In this document: positions 1-11,953 of the stretch, piece by piece
Layout: each line of letters starts with the position of its first letter
Position numbering within the stretch: position 1 is the stretch's first letter
NCBI GenBank assembly: GCA_947683425.1
Contig: CANTUQ010000004.1
Location: forward strand, 35,107,001 to 35,171,000
DNA from: Excoecaria cochinchinensis
Taxonomy: Eukaryota; Streptophyta; Magnoliopsida; Malpighiales; Euphorbiaceae
Length of the DNA stretch: 64,000 nucleotides
Direction of reading: 5' to 3'
Notes under the pieces: model-generated
The model's database searches: none
Told to the model about the DNA's origin: nothing
Seen by the model: only the letters and a program-made list of their open reading frames with translations
Made by a program: the position numbers and the translations under genes

Positions 1-172
1 ATACTTTCACATACCAATTCGAATAATACTTTTACTATACACATATTACATACCGATCCTTTACTAATAAAGCCATAATTCATAACATTACAATTAACAA
101 TTAAAATTTTATTAAGATACTCCTACAGACTCGTTGGCCTTTACTGCTGCGGAATGTCCCTGGCGACTCTTC

Positions 173-226
173 TATCTTCAAACCTACACGGATGAAACAC
201 CCGTGCTAAGCTTAAAGCTTAGTGAG
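173..226 (-). other. Conserved LTR stem-loop (CACTAAG..CTTAGCACGGG)
   Basis: On the minus strand CTAAGCTTTAAGCTTAG (206-222) is a perfect palindrome with 8-bp arms. It is followed by CACGG and CCGTG arms around a GTGTTTCAT loop. The same two-hairpin arrangement occurs in EB at 26650-26690 and 34759-34800 and in E3 at 48732-48770. It probably lies in the LTR R region or near the transcript 3' end; that role is inferred. Confidence 0.6.
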
Positions 227-2471
227 GAATACACAAACATAATATAAACGACCACTCACAGTAGTCGTCAACATAACATTCATTTAATGCGCACTTAAAG
301 CAGTTTTATAACCTTACTTCATTCAATAAGATAGGCATTTCTACATTCATAACATCTAATGGATATTTGCACATACAATCATTTACTCATTAAGTTATTA
401 TACATTTACCCAGCCATTTTATTAGCCATAACTTTTTAAAACATTTAACATATTCTATAACCTTCTTTCAATTGGTACTTATTATTTATAATTAATTTTA
501 TACATATGATAGCTTAATTTCATATTTACATACTTATCCATTAGGTGTAAAATTACCATTATGCCTACAAATCTTTTTATTAATTACAATTATGTCCTTT
601 TTCACACAAATAATATTTTAAATCACAATTCAACCAATTAAAGCACATATTTACCATATTGCCCCCTAAACATTTTACATATTACGATTTTGCTCTTCCT
701 TTTTCTTTATTCATAAATCACTACAAATAACATATTAAACCAAATATTAACAATCAATCACTTTTGTCACATTTACTCAATTATGCATAAAAACATAATA
801 ATATAAATATTTACAATATTCTGGCTCATTATAAGCATTTGATCATTATGTTCCATATATCAATTCACTTTACTTATAAACTAAATCATAAGTCAAATTA
901 TAACATAATCAATCAATAAATCTCTCTAGAGGCAAATTGCAATATAGTCAATCAATTAATTATATTAGAAATATATTACCATAAAAATCCCAAAATTTCA
1001 TTTAATTACAAATTTACCATTAACTAACAATATAACCACTTGATTTCATTAAATGACATGTAATAAACACATTACACCTCCAATAAGCACATTTAATACA
1101 CAAATACATTTAAATCCAATTAATATAAAATAATCCAAAGATTAACTATATAATCATTCTTTACAATCACGTATGCCAATTAAAACATTTCTGTCACTTT
1201 AATCATTTTAAGCTCATTTTATTATTTTTCTTTGCCATTTGCCCCTGTATAAAACTGGAAGACATCTATGACCAGGATAAATGAGACGCGAACCCCTAAA
1301 GGCTCGAATAACCTGAAGTACCATGAAAGATCACTTCAGTCTTTAATACATACCAGAGGAATCCCGAGGGACTACCCCTGTCTTTAAATACAGTACAGTA
1401 TAATTTAGATATTCAGATACAGATATTCAGATACAGAAGTAGGACCCTCATTGGCCTACTAAAAAGTGAGACGTCATGCTCACACCCGCGGTCTTAAGTC
1501 CCTATGGCATGCCAACATATCCTGAACTAGACTTGACTACCAGATCACTACATAGGGCAATATTATTTTATTTTTCACATTATTAATGTGACATGCATAC
1601 CTTTCATGGAATTTTATCATACTATTCCCTTACTTTTCATTCTTGTGCCATGTCATGTCATTAACTCATCATGTCATCATGATATACATGGATACACATA
1701 TGTATACCATTCGGCCAACATGTCAATAATTCACCATAAATTCTTTTTATATCATTTATCATCCATTTAGCATAATTACATGTTGATTAACATAGACATA
1801 CCATTAATTATCATCAAAACACATCAAAATCAGATCTTTCACATTTTAGCACTTTGAGGAACTTGTACATTCCTAGGCACACATTCATTTCTCATAATTT
1901 GGTTCGGACTTGGAATAAATATTTCAAGTTTCCTACGTATCTCAATAATTGGAAATCAGAACCACGTAGTTCGACATACTTTAATCTACTGTGTCAAAAT
2001 ATAGTACACATATAATCAAGTAGCAGATCAGAAAATAGATCAGATAATAAATTATACATCATAAAATAATAATCTGTGTATTTCTTTAAATTCCCTTTTT
2101 AATAGTGTAAGGTCCGGATAAATATTATTTAATATTGCTAAATATTTATTAAATAATACCATGCATAATGTTATTCGCATATCATTTATTTAATACCTAT
2201 CATATTATTTATATCATAATCCAATATATTCCTAGTCAATTCTTAAATCACGAATTGTTTGAATATATCCAAATAATTTTCAGGAAGTTCAGGTTAAAAG
2301 CAGATTTAAAATAAAAATTAAATCATACGAATAATTTATAAAATAACACAAAAACTTAACAAATTTAATTTATTTTTGCAAAATCATTATCATATTTAAT
2401 TTGGTCTAAAACTGAGTTCATTAGGTAGCAAAATTCATAATTTAGACCATAAACAAAAGAAATCAAGCTAA

Positions 2472-2602
2472 AACACGGCTGTGTTTCAGCGGGCACAGCT
2501 GTGTTTTTCGGGCGCAACTGTGTTTCTGAAAGCACAGTTGTGTTTTGAGAACACAGCTGTGTTTTGGAGGGCATAGCTGTGCTTATAGGGCACAGCTGTG
2601 TT
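2472..2602. repeat. Array of seven CACAGCTGTG palindromes
   Basis: Seven copies of the 10-bp palindrome CACAGCTGTG or one- to two-base variants begin at 2474, 2494, 2513, 2533, 2552, 2572 and 2591, a spacing alternating between 19 and 20 bp. Most are followed by TTT. The array lies within the reverse LTR fragment. CAGCTG is an E-box-type core, but no factor can be assigned from sequence. Confidence 0.9.
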
Positions 2603-3959
2603 TTTCTGGAAAAACAGTATTTTCAACCTAATTATCCACTCATAAGCAACAAGTAAACTTCATTTTTAGCCAACATTATCTTCTTAACAAATGATCCCCA
2701 AGATGTTAACTGTCTAATGGAACAAATTTCAGGTCATTTGGATCTGTAACCTACGAGATATGACATCATAAATAGAGACTACTCCAAAGCCCTGTTCCAG
2801 GAAAAAGGGCTACTTTTTTGGACAGTTTTGGAGACCATAGATCCAAAAATAAATTATGGTTATTTCTAAGACATTTGTAGGTACAGAAGTTAGAATTCAT
2901 ACGCATCTGGAATCACCCAATTTGGAGATTTTTAACTCGAGTTATGGCCTAAAAACCGGACTGAGGTCAGACAACAACAATGACAAAACTGGTTCCAGCC
3001 ACTCGACCAAAATAAAAAGCTTTCTGTTTTTGCCACTTTTATGGGTCTTAGAGAAGGAATTAGCTCATGGTAAATTCTAGGACTTTTGTAGATATGGATG
3101 TCATGGTTCTAACGGCACTAGAATCACTCAATTTGGAGGTCTCAAACTCTACTTATATCCAAAATAGTCACCAAAGGTCAATCCACCCTTTGGACAGAAT
3201 TGCTCTAGGTAATTCAATAAACCCATAATCAATTAATTAGACATCATCAATTCACAAAATTCTATCAAAATCAACATAACACATATATAAACATCTCCAA
3301 ATATCCAATTTATCAGTAACTATTTAATAACACAAAAATTAGCACAACAATTCCCAAACCTCATTTGATGGCTCCTTCTTCTTCATAGCCATTTCTTTCT
3401 TGCTTTCTCACTCTTTTAACTTAGAAGAATCACCATCCAAATTCCTCAACAAAACCCACAAATTTACATGTTAGCATCTCTGCTAACCATATTTTCCATA
3501 TAAATCTTAAATCTTTCCAATAGAGAAGAAGAAATGCAACTACACAACTTAATCTAGCTATAAGAACTAAAGAAATCAATTAAATTCATCAATTCTAAGT
3601 TACCTCTTCTTTGCCCAAAACCTAGAATTTTGATTTCTCTCTTAATCTTCACCAACTTCAGAAATTAGGGCTGCTATAACCTTCATTAGGGGCTGCTAAG
3701 CAAGCTAAAAGCTTGGATTGAAGAAGAATTGGAAGAAAAATGGAAAAAATACATTGAAGAGGAAGAAGAAATGGCTTTAGGTGAGGGGGACAAGAGAGGA
3801 GAACGGGCTGCTGGAAAAATCTGGGCAACTACACAGATTTTTAGGGCTTCTATAGTGGATTTTTGGGTTGGTTTTAAAGTCCAACCAAGTTGGTCAAACC
3901 AATCCAAACTCAAACCACTTTTATGGCTTAATTTGCACTCTTAATTTAATTTTCTCTTT

Positions 3960-5540
3960 TTCCAAACTCCAATACTCCCAAAATTAATTTTCTAATTCAT
4001 ATCATATAAAAACTAAGCTGAATACCAAATTTCGCCTCAATCGGAGTTCGTTTTAGATCCGGTTCACTCAAACTAGTCCGATCAGTAAATTTCAACGTCC
4101 ACGAAAAATTCTCTTTTTAGTACCAAAAATTCCTACATATTATTTATAGCCAATCTGGAAATTTTCATCAATTTTGTATATCATTTGCTATTTTTAAAAT
4201 TTCGGTCAAACTTTCGGTCAACTGAGTACTATTTAAACCGAAATCATTTATTTTTCCTTACTTTCTAAGCTTAATTCCTCATAAAAATGACTCCATGATT
4301 CTTAACACATATTAATTAGACTCCAATAATATTTTGGGGTCAATCAAAAATTATTTCTTGGTCCGATAATTATTTATCAGTCCGATAATCTAATTTTTCA
4401 GTGTCACCAAAAATTAAATTTTCATTCACATATGATTATACTCATTCATACGAGCGCGTCCATATTTTTTAGATTATTTTTCGGAGGTCCGTAGAATCCT
4501 CTACGGTTCGGTCAAACACTCAGTCAAACTAGTTACTATTCATACCGAACCATGACTTTTTTCTTATTTTCGACTTTTGAAGCCATACCTAACATCGATT
4601 TCACTCCAAATTTTAAGCTCAAACTCCTTGTAACTTATACTTTCCAATAATCAAATAAAATATTTTTCTACTCCGGTAGGTACTATTTACCCCGATGTCA
4701 CTATTCACTATCGAGAAACATTATTCCCGGCTAACCCGGTAATGAGGCCATTACACTAAATCACTCCAAATTTGATTCTATAATTCATATCATGTAAAAA
4801 ATAAGCTGTACCAAAATTTCAGCCCAAACAGAGTCCATTTTTTGTCAGATTCAATCAAATCGGTCCGGTTCAATAATTATCAATGTTCTCAAAAAATTCC
4901 CATTTTACTACTAAAAATTCTACATATCATTTAGAGCCTATCTGGGAATTTTCATCAATTTTTAAGATCATTTTCTATTTTTAAAGTCTCAGTCAAACCT
5001 CCAGTCAATTGAGTACTATTCAAACCAAAATCATATCTTTTTCTTATTTTCTAAAGTCAATTCCTCATAAAAATGACTCCAAAATTCTTAACATATTTTC
5101 ATTAAACTCCAATAATATTTTGGGATCAATCGGAAATCATTTCTTGGTTTGGTAATTATTTACTAGTTCGATAACACAATTTTTCGGTGTCACAAAAATT
5201 TAATTTTTCATTTCCATATGATTCTACTCATCAATACGAGTACATCCATGTTTTTAGATTATTTTTTTGAGGTCCGTAGCACTCTTAACGGTCCGATCAA
5301 ACACTCAGTCAATCTAATTACTATTCACACCGACACCGCTATTTTTTCGTATTTTTGATTTTTGAGGTCCTATTTGACCTCGATTTCACTCTAAATTTTA
5401 ATTTCGAACTCATCGTGAGCTATATTCTCCAATAATCAAATAAAATATTTTTCGACTCCGGGAGGTACTACTCACCCCGGTGTTACTATTCACTATCGGG
5501 AAATACTATTTTCGGCTAAACCGGTATCGGGGTCATTACA
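3960..5540 (-). repeat. Tandem duplication (~790 bp) of an LTR 5' end
   Basis: 3960-4755 and 4756-5540 are two diverged direct copies. Both end (plus strand) with a CGGTA..GGCCATTACA or GGTCATTACA block, which on the minus strand is an LTR start, and both contain the same 'ACTATTCAC..CGAGAAA', 'AATTCATATCAT' and 'GGTCCGTAG' landmarks in order. The arrangement is either a duplicated LTR promoter end or two stacked LTR fragments. Confidence 0.75.
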
Positions 5541-6801
5541 ACACCTGACCACTGTGTGGATCATTTTTACGTTAATTTTTGAGTTTTATAACCATTTTAC
5601 ATGGTGGTCAAGAATTTTACATGGCGGTGAGGAATTCTTGACCACGGTGTAACTTTATTTTTAGCAAAAATAACACAGGCAGATTCTAGGCCTGTTTTGT
5701 CTGGGATTTCTCACCCAGTTAATGGCATTTCTAAGTAAAATTCCCATTTGTTTAAATATGTCTTAAGTTTCCAAGGACTTCTAATTTAGGGTTATGCCTT
5801 TGGGAACACTAACTGCTCCCAATACAGGGGCAATAATAGGTATGTGTTTTCATTTGAGTTTTCAAGTGTCTTACAGGTAGAAATGGGTCTTAGTTCCTCA
5901 TAATAAATGTAGCTCTATCTCTTAAGGTCATTTTCCAACTAGAATTAATCCATTTAGAGGTCTATAGTTCAAGATATGGCCTTTGTACTGAAATGGGTTC
6001 AAATGAACCTAGAGCAAATTTTCACCCAATCAATTTATATGGCATATAAAACCATTTCCAACTAATTCAACCTCAAACCCATATACTAACAGCCATTCCA
6101 GACTTAATTTGATACAAATACAATCTCAATTCATAACAAACAGACATATCAATAACTATAATGCTCCTATACCCTAAATTGGCCAATCTCCTTCCTTTAA
6201 CTTCCCTTCTAGCTTTATCCATTGTTTTGTGAGATTTACCCTCAAAAACCCATTATAAATTCATATTAATCTCATTTCAAATCTTGTAATTCCAGCTCTT
6301 CATAGTTAGAACAAGTATAAGAAGAAAGGAGAGCATAAATCTACTTAACTCACCTTACTTTTGCTTAGGATCTACTTGCCTTTTACTCCCCTTTTCTTGG
6401 TTCCCTTATGGGACATATTTTTGGTATGGTTTTAGGTGAGAAATGAAGTGAAAAATCTAAGCATTTTTTATTCTCTATTTCAGCCGACAATATGGCCTTA
6501 TATGGGGCAAAGAATTCCTATGAGTTTCTAGAATGCCAAATATCATGTTTTAATTGGTCAACATTTTGAAATTTCAATTTGATCCCTCATCTTCCCTTGA
6601 TTCCCACAATTGCATGCAATTAAACTTTATTCACATATTGGCCCATAGTATAAATCCATTTATACATACATGTCCTTTTATATTAATATTCGTTATGTCC
6701 TTTACTACATTTAAATGCTTAACCTTCTATATCCAATTTCCATTTCATGTTTCACCCTAAACATGCTTTAATAGTGCTAGGGTATAATTTAGGGCATTAC
6801 A
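5541..6801 (-). mobile_element. Second reverse LTR fragment (5' part)
   Basis: On the minus strand this begins at 6801 with TGTAATGCCCTAAATTATAC and reads leftward to 5541, where the previous LTR begins. It shares the 'GGCCATA..GAACTATAGACCTC' region (near 5950) with 2900-2960 of the first fragment, so the two are related LTRs. Close to 5541-5660 there are loose inverted motifs built on ACCAC and GTGG. No coding sequence is visible. The junction at 5540/5541 suggests nesting or deletion; no target-site duplication was found. Confidence 0.6.
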
Positions 6802-8943
6802 CATATAATAGGGATGTATTTCATGTATATTATAAAACTTGTTGTTAATATAAGCATTATTCATTATATAGTACTGTGTTTATATCATATGTTTGATATT
6901 ATCTTAAACTATTTAATAAAGTCCTGGGTATATAAACATAGTGCAAAGGAAATCATGAATATGTTGATACCTAAATTGTCCCTAATCATAATATTAATAA
7001 CAGAGTAACATATGTTATACTTCTTGAATGGGTCAAGTAGTAGTTCTGATAAACTACAAGCTTGGTGATATTTGAAGTTAACATGTGGATGCTTGTTTGA
7101 GAAATAGGTACATTGGAATCCATTAAGATAAACTTAACATGGATACTCAATCTACATCAGTTAATAATCTCTATATATTAGTGGTGTAAGTATCTTTTGA
7201 CTTGAGGTCATCATAGTAATCTTAAATCGAAATCGTTATACTTTGACTCCTATGCTTTTACTCCTTCAATAGGGTATGCAAAGCTCGATGATTGGGTATA
7301 GCATAAACTACTTAGATGTAGTTGAATGACCAATATAGGATTCACCGCCCCAGATTAGAGTGGGAAACTTATCTCAATATTCTTGTACTTCTTTATTTAG
7401 GAAACTTTGGCAAAAGTGGAAATGCAAGGGTAATGAGATTCGCAAGGACATTTTGGGAATAAAGATAAAAGTATGAGAATGAACATATTTAGGTTTATAG
7501 AGTTTGACATTGATCCATAGCTTTGAGCCTAAATAAGATATAAGGATGGTGAAAGGAGTAATTGCATGGTAACTAGATATGGAAGGGAACGGTCATTACC
7601 GCCGATTAGTTCTGTCATTTGGGTGGATATGATGCTTGACTAGAAGCTTCTCATGACTTGTATAAGATATATGAGGAACATTAATGGAGATTGACGAAAA
7701 TGATTTAAAGAATTAAGTCAGCAAACTAATTTTCGCAAATATATCTTATACTGCCAACATGTGTAGAATCCCATAGGGTCACAAACATAACAAAATATGA
7801 TTTGAGATAAAATACAATGAATAAGTTAGAACTAATAACCAATAGCTGTTCATGTTGATGAACGGGAATTGGAAGCAATAACCAATGGCAGTTCATTTGT
7901 ATGAATGGGCATTGGATATTCAAATCCAATTAGATTAGATACATGCAGAACAAATGGGAGTTTGAAATGTTCAATGGTCGTTGTATTGAATCGATAGGAG
8001 TTGAGAATTATAAACGCCCATTGAGTAATGTTGAATTTGTGAAATTTGGCAGAGACTTGAGCTGGACCCATGTCAATTGATCAATCATAGGGCTTTTACT
8101 AATTCTAAACCTAGTAACATTATGAGGGATTGTAAATACCTCTTAAGTCATTATTAAAAAAATAATAATAAAAATACATTCTTTATGATTTAGAATCACT
8201 AGCCGCCAAAATTTTTTTTTCTTCTCTTGTACATTAACTCATTTTACTAGTCCCTAAATCAGTTTGATCATGGCAAAGACGTGAGACGTTCTTGAATGAT
8301 ATACTGGTGTGAATACTTCAGAGGTGTTCAAGATTGGATACTAGTGGTCTATGACAAACCAATGAGAAGGAATATTTCAACTAATCAATAAAAATCTCAA
8401 GTAAAAGTTTTGAACCATAACCTAAGACCTTTATTAATTATTTTGACAAGGTTGTCTATTCACTTCGGATTTTAGGTCATTTATTTTCCCCTGGTATGTA
8501 TGTGATGCATGAGACTTAGTAATTCCAATATTGGTATTAAAGCCAGGTTATGTTAAAATAATCATCAATTGATTGTTAAGATTATTTGTTTAATTGTGTG
8601 AATTGGGAATTAGGGTTCATGCCATATAAACATATGTAATTAGTGACTAATGAGATTACTTAATGATTAATTAAATGTTTAAAAACTTTTGTATGAGATA
8701 CAATGTAATTATGTTGGGGTTTATGCGTAAGATTTTACTGTATAATGTGGATTATTGTTTGCAATTTTGGTTACTGTGCAATTGAAATCGTAAAAACTTT
8801 ACAATCGTGGGTTTTCCATTTCCCACAGGCATTCATGTATGCCAATAACCATTGGATTTGGAAAATCAACATTCAACGAGCATTCACTTGATGAATGGGC
8901 ATTGGATTGCATAATTAAGCATATCAATAGGCGTTCACTATTC
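6802..8943. other. Non-coding region with TTCAT/ATGAA hairpin motifs
   Basis: No gene is recognised in these 2.1 kb. From about 7840 the sequence repeatedly shows 'AATGGGCATTGG' next to small inverted repeats: 7848-7863 (GTTCAT-N4-ATGAAC), 7892-7905 (TTCAT-N4-ATGAA), 8828-8843 (GGCAT-N6-ATGCC) and 8881-8897 (CATTCA-N5-TGAATG). The same motifs continue beyond the hAT insertion at 11890-11913, so they belong to one older repeat that the hAT element split. That older repeat may be another LTR, but its ends are not visible. Confidence 0.5.
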
Positions 8944-8951
8944 TGAATAGC
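8944..8951. repeat. Target-site duplication of hAT element, left copy
   Basis: TGAATAGC is repeated exactly at 11722-11729. Eight bases is the usual hAT duplication length. The match continues for three more bases because the element start and the right flank both read TAT. Confidence 0.8.
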
Positions 8952-9139
8952 TATACCCGTCAAATTTGGCCCAAACCCAAAAAACCCGCCCAACCCGGCC
9001 AAAAAAAATTGACCCAAACCCAACCCAAATAAAACTCTACCCATCTGGACCCACCCAAAAACAACCCACCAAAAACCTGACCCGTTCGGCTCTGCCATTA
9101 ATGCCCAACGGGCCTCAGGTATTTGCTCAAAATTACTCA

Positions 9140-9350
9140 TTTATGGTTCTTCCCTTCCCCCCTCTCTCTCCATCGTGCCCACCCTACCCCTTTCCACCCT
9201 CGCTACCTCAAGAACTCCAATTGCACTGCGACAGAGCTAAAGGTGGCCAGTGGTTTCTTAGATACTCATCTCGTTCATTCCTCTCTTCTCTCCAATGGAC
9301 GCCGGCGACCATAAAACCACCAAAAAATACTCAGATCCAATGAATGCCGA
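9140..9350 (+). other. Gene-leader-like segment inside the hAT element
   Basis: The stretch is markedly less AT-rich than its surroundings. A pyrimidine-rich leader (about 9145-9200) precedes an ATG at 9297 that opens 18 codons (MDAGDHKTTKKYSDPMNAD) before a stop. AT-rich, intron-like DNA follows, with acceptor-like TTTGCAG and TTCACAG sequences near 9870 and 9950. This resembles a captured 5' end of a host gene (transduplication), but I do not recognise the gene and chance cannot be excluded. Confidence 0.3.
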
Positions 9351-11115
9351 TTGATTTCTTTTGAAATTATAGGTAATTGATTTCTTTATTATCGTTTTAT
9401 TTTCTTTTTTGTCTTCAATTTTAAATTATTGCATATATATCTCAAATTTGTGGCCAAGTTCCTGAGGACAGACTACGAGCTTGGGATATCTGGTGCAAGA
9501 TCTAAATGTCCTGTGCAATTAGATTCAATAGTTGAGTGGAAAATGGTCATTTCATGGTTCTTATTTTCATTATTATAGTTGGATTTGAAAGTTATTAAAT
9601 GAGTTACTGATGCAAACCTAGTATAAGAGGGATTGCTGAATTTGATGCTGTTAATTCCCTCAGGATTTTGAGGGGTGATGCTTGAATTTGCATGCTTGAA
9701 TTTGATGTTGTCTCACCATTCTTTGTGTTCAAGAGTAAGAATCTTCAGTTTCTGTTATGATGAGTTTAAGCAAATGCAAATGGAAATATTGATGAATTGG
9801 GGATTCAATTTTTGTGTTTTTTGCCCTGGATCCCATTAGTGTTAACAATTCAGGAACTGATGCATCATTTGCAGGTTGAACATTTAGATGTTGGAGCATT
9901 ATTTTCCATAAGAGGAATTGGTTGAGTCAGATTCTAAAATTTTCACAGGTGAGGTAACTGTGAACAAATTCAAAAGCTTAAGTGCTACTAACTTAGGTTA
10001 TAAATATATACGGAGTTTGACTGTAGTTTGATTTCTTACTTAAACCTCAGCTGCCATGCACGCACTTTATCCAAGCATGACATGGATTTGAATTATGTCA
10101 TATATTGTTATTATTATTATTTGATTTTGGTTGAGTTTTCATGTGGACAAGTTGGAGTTAGATACAGTAAGTGAGTGGTATTTTTGAAGGGAACAAAAGC
10201 GAATAGAACATAGAACAGAACCTTATGCATTATTAAGCACCATTAACTACTATTATATGATGCATACACCAATCTGATTATATCCCATTATTATGCTTTA
10301 TATATTATATATTAATTTGATTATCCGAAGTACATATCAAATTTTTAAATTTGTAGATATCCATTGATAAATCTGTTGAAATTTGAAGCAACATTGAATG
10401 AGAAGATTAAGAAAAAAAGGCAAAAAAGAAGAAGAAGAAAGAAATTTTGTTATGAACGATAGAATTGGTTTTGTTAATTAGAATTCTTTGAACTAGTAGT
10501 ATGGAGGAAACTCGCTAATTTTTCTGAAAATGAGATTCGACTTGTGAGTGTGAATTAGATTTTGGAGCCAAACATCTTCATTGCAAAAGATGGAAGACAG
10601 AATGCAGCAGTATGGATCTGTAAAAACATTTCCTATAAACGATTGTTTTCATTTGATCCCTTCAACTAGAGGAAGTTAGTTTGCTATTCTCAAAGTGGAT
10701 ACTGACTTGTTAGTTCTTACCATCAAATTAGATAATAATTTTCATAGTGACATGTTTTTTAATTGAAATGATGCCATTTCTTTTGCTACTTTTCACAGAT
10801 GAAGAAGAATGAAAGATACTCTTAATGGTGATTCTATCTGCTGGTTTGCTTGATTTTTCAATGTATATATTGTTGTGTATATAGCTGAATAAAGCTGTAA
10901 AAGATTGTAATTAGTAGTTGATGAGTTTTGTGACTACAAATCAATTTGTGCAGCATAGATTGGTTTGGTTGGTTGTTATGTGGTGTATATGAAAAACTGA
11001 AATGGGTTAAATAAGATAGGTGAATTTGAACTTGATACAGGCTTTCTTTAAACTTGGATCTGAACTTTTCTGTTACACTTGGGCGGAATTTGGGTTTCAT
11101 CAATTTGTACCTTAG

Positions 11116-11545
11116 GCACTTTAATATCATTTTATTATTTCGAAAATTATTTTTCATTAAAAATGGATTAAATAAGTCAAATCACATTTCGGTCCGTTTG
11201 GGCCACTCAATCCATTTGACCCATATTATTTTATATTAGTCACTTTAATATCATTTTATTATATCGGAAATTATTTTTCATTAAAAATGGATTAAATGGG
11301 TCAAATCACATTTCGGCCCGTTTGGGCCTTAAGTAGCCCGTTTGGGCCACTCAATCCATTTGGGCTAAATTATTTTACATTAGTCACTTTAATATCCCTT
11401 TATCATATAGAAAATTATTTTTTATTAAAAATGGATTAAAAATATCAAATTATATCTCGGCCCGTTTGGGTCTCAAGTGGCCCATTTGGACCACGCAATC
11501 CGTTTGGACCAAAATCAGTCCGTTTGGACCACCTGACTCATTTGC
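11116..11545 (+). repeat. Three-copy tandem repeat in the hAT element
   Basis: Units beginning near 11116, 11240 and 11383 each run CACTTTAATATC, then TTTTATTA, then ATTAAAAATGGATTAAA, then a CCCGTTTGGG/CCATTTGG block. Lengths are about 124, 143 and 163 bp; growth comes from added CCCGTTTGGGCC-type blocks. The array grades into the right subterminal GGGTCA-rich region. Confidence 0.85.
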
Positions 11546-11721
11546 GTATTATTATAAATTTTTTGTATATTCAAAAAGTTTTTAATCCATGGGTTGACCC
11601 AACCCGCCCAACCCATTTGGATATTTGACCCATTTGTGACCCGTGCTTTTTGACCCATTTGTGACCCGCCCATTAGTGACCCAACCCAAACCCGCCCAAC
11701 CCGCCCAACTTGCCACCTCTA

Positions 11722-11729
11722 TGAATAGC
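11722..11729. repeat. Target-site duplication of hAT element, right copy
   Basis: TGAATAGC matches 8944-8951 exactly and immediately follows the element end CACCTCTA. Confidence 0.8.
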
Positions 11730-11953
11730 TATTAATTAGGACAAAAATTCATACATTAGCATCCAATAGGTGTTTTAACTATTAAATGGTCATTTGACTT
11801 AATGAGAATTAATATCAATGGGCATTAGGATTATTGAAAGGCCATTGGGATTGGTTTCATTATATGCATTTGATGTAGAATAGTTCAATGGGCATTCACT
11901 ATCATGAATGGCCTTTGAAAGTTAGTTTATACAACCTCAATGGACGTTCATGT
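11730..11953. other. Continuation of the hairpin-motif region
   Basis: This flank of the hAT element carries the same AATGGGCATT motif and the inverted repeat CATTCA-N6-TGAATG at 11893-11910. It ends where a TGTCATGACCC LTR start appears. No gene is seen. Confidence 0.5.

Larger units (their letters stand above)
1..5540 (-). mobile_element. Long gypsy-type LTR fragment, reverse orientation
   Basis: Read on the minus strand, the segment begins at 5540 with TGTAATGACCCCGATACC, a typical plant Ty3/gypsy LTR start, and runs off the left edge, so the LTR is longer than 5.4 kb or composite. It shares landmarks in the same order with the LTRs of EB and E3: a pyrimidine-rich segment near 3700-3800, a palindrome array at 2474-2600, a 'GGCATGCC..TAGGGAC' region near 1490-1550, and a CACTAAG stem-loop near 175-222. 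It holds no coding sequence; the short ORFs inside it are AT-rich chance frames. Assignment to a chromovirus (Tekay-like) LTR is inferred from the shared landmarks. Confidence 0.72.
8952..11721. mobile_element. hAT-like DNA transposon, non-autonomous
   Basis: The element is 2,770 bp and lies between exact 8-bp duplications TGAATAGC. Its left end TATACCCGTCAAATTTGGC and the reverse complement of its right end, TAGAGGTGGCAAGTTGGGC, agree at 12 of 19 positions. 'TAGAGGTGGCAA' followed by many GGGTTGGGC or GGGTCA units is typical of plant hAT ends. Subterminal regions are packed with ACCCGCCCAACCC-type units: 8975-9090 on the left and 11590-11710 on the right, in the same orientation rather than inverted. 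No transposase, zinc-finger BED domain or hAT dimerisation domain can be read in any frame, so it is non-autonomous and would need a transposase supplied elsewhere. Confidence 0.75.

Noticed and set aside
8799..9140. 113-codon Gly/Trp/Phe-rich minus-strand frame at the hAT left end
   Set aside because: Reads through the subterminal GGGTTGGGC units; low-complexity artefact.
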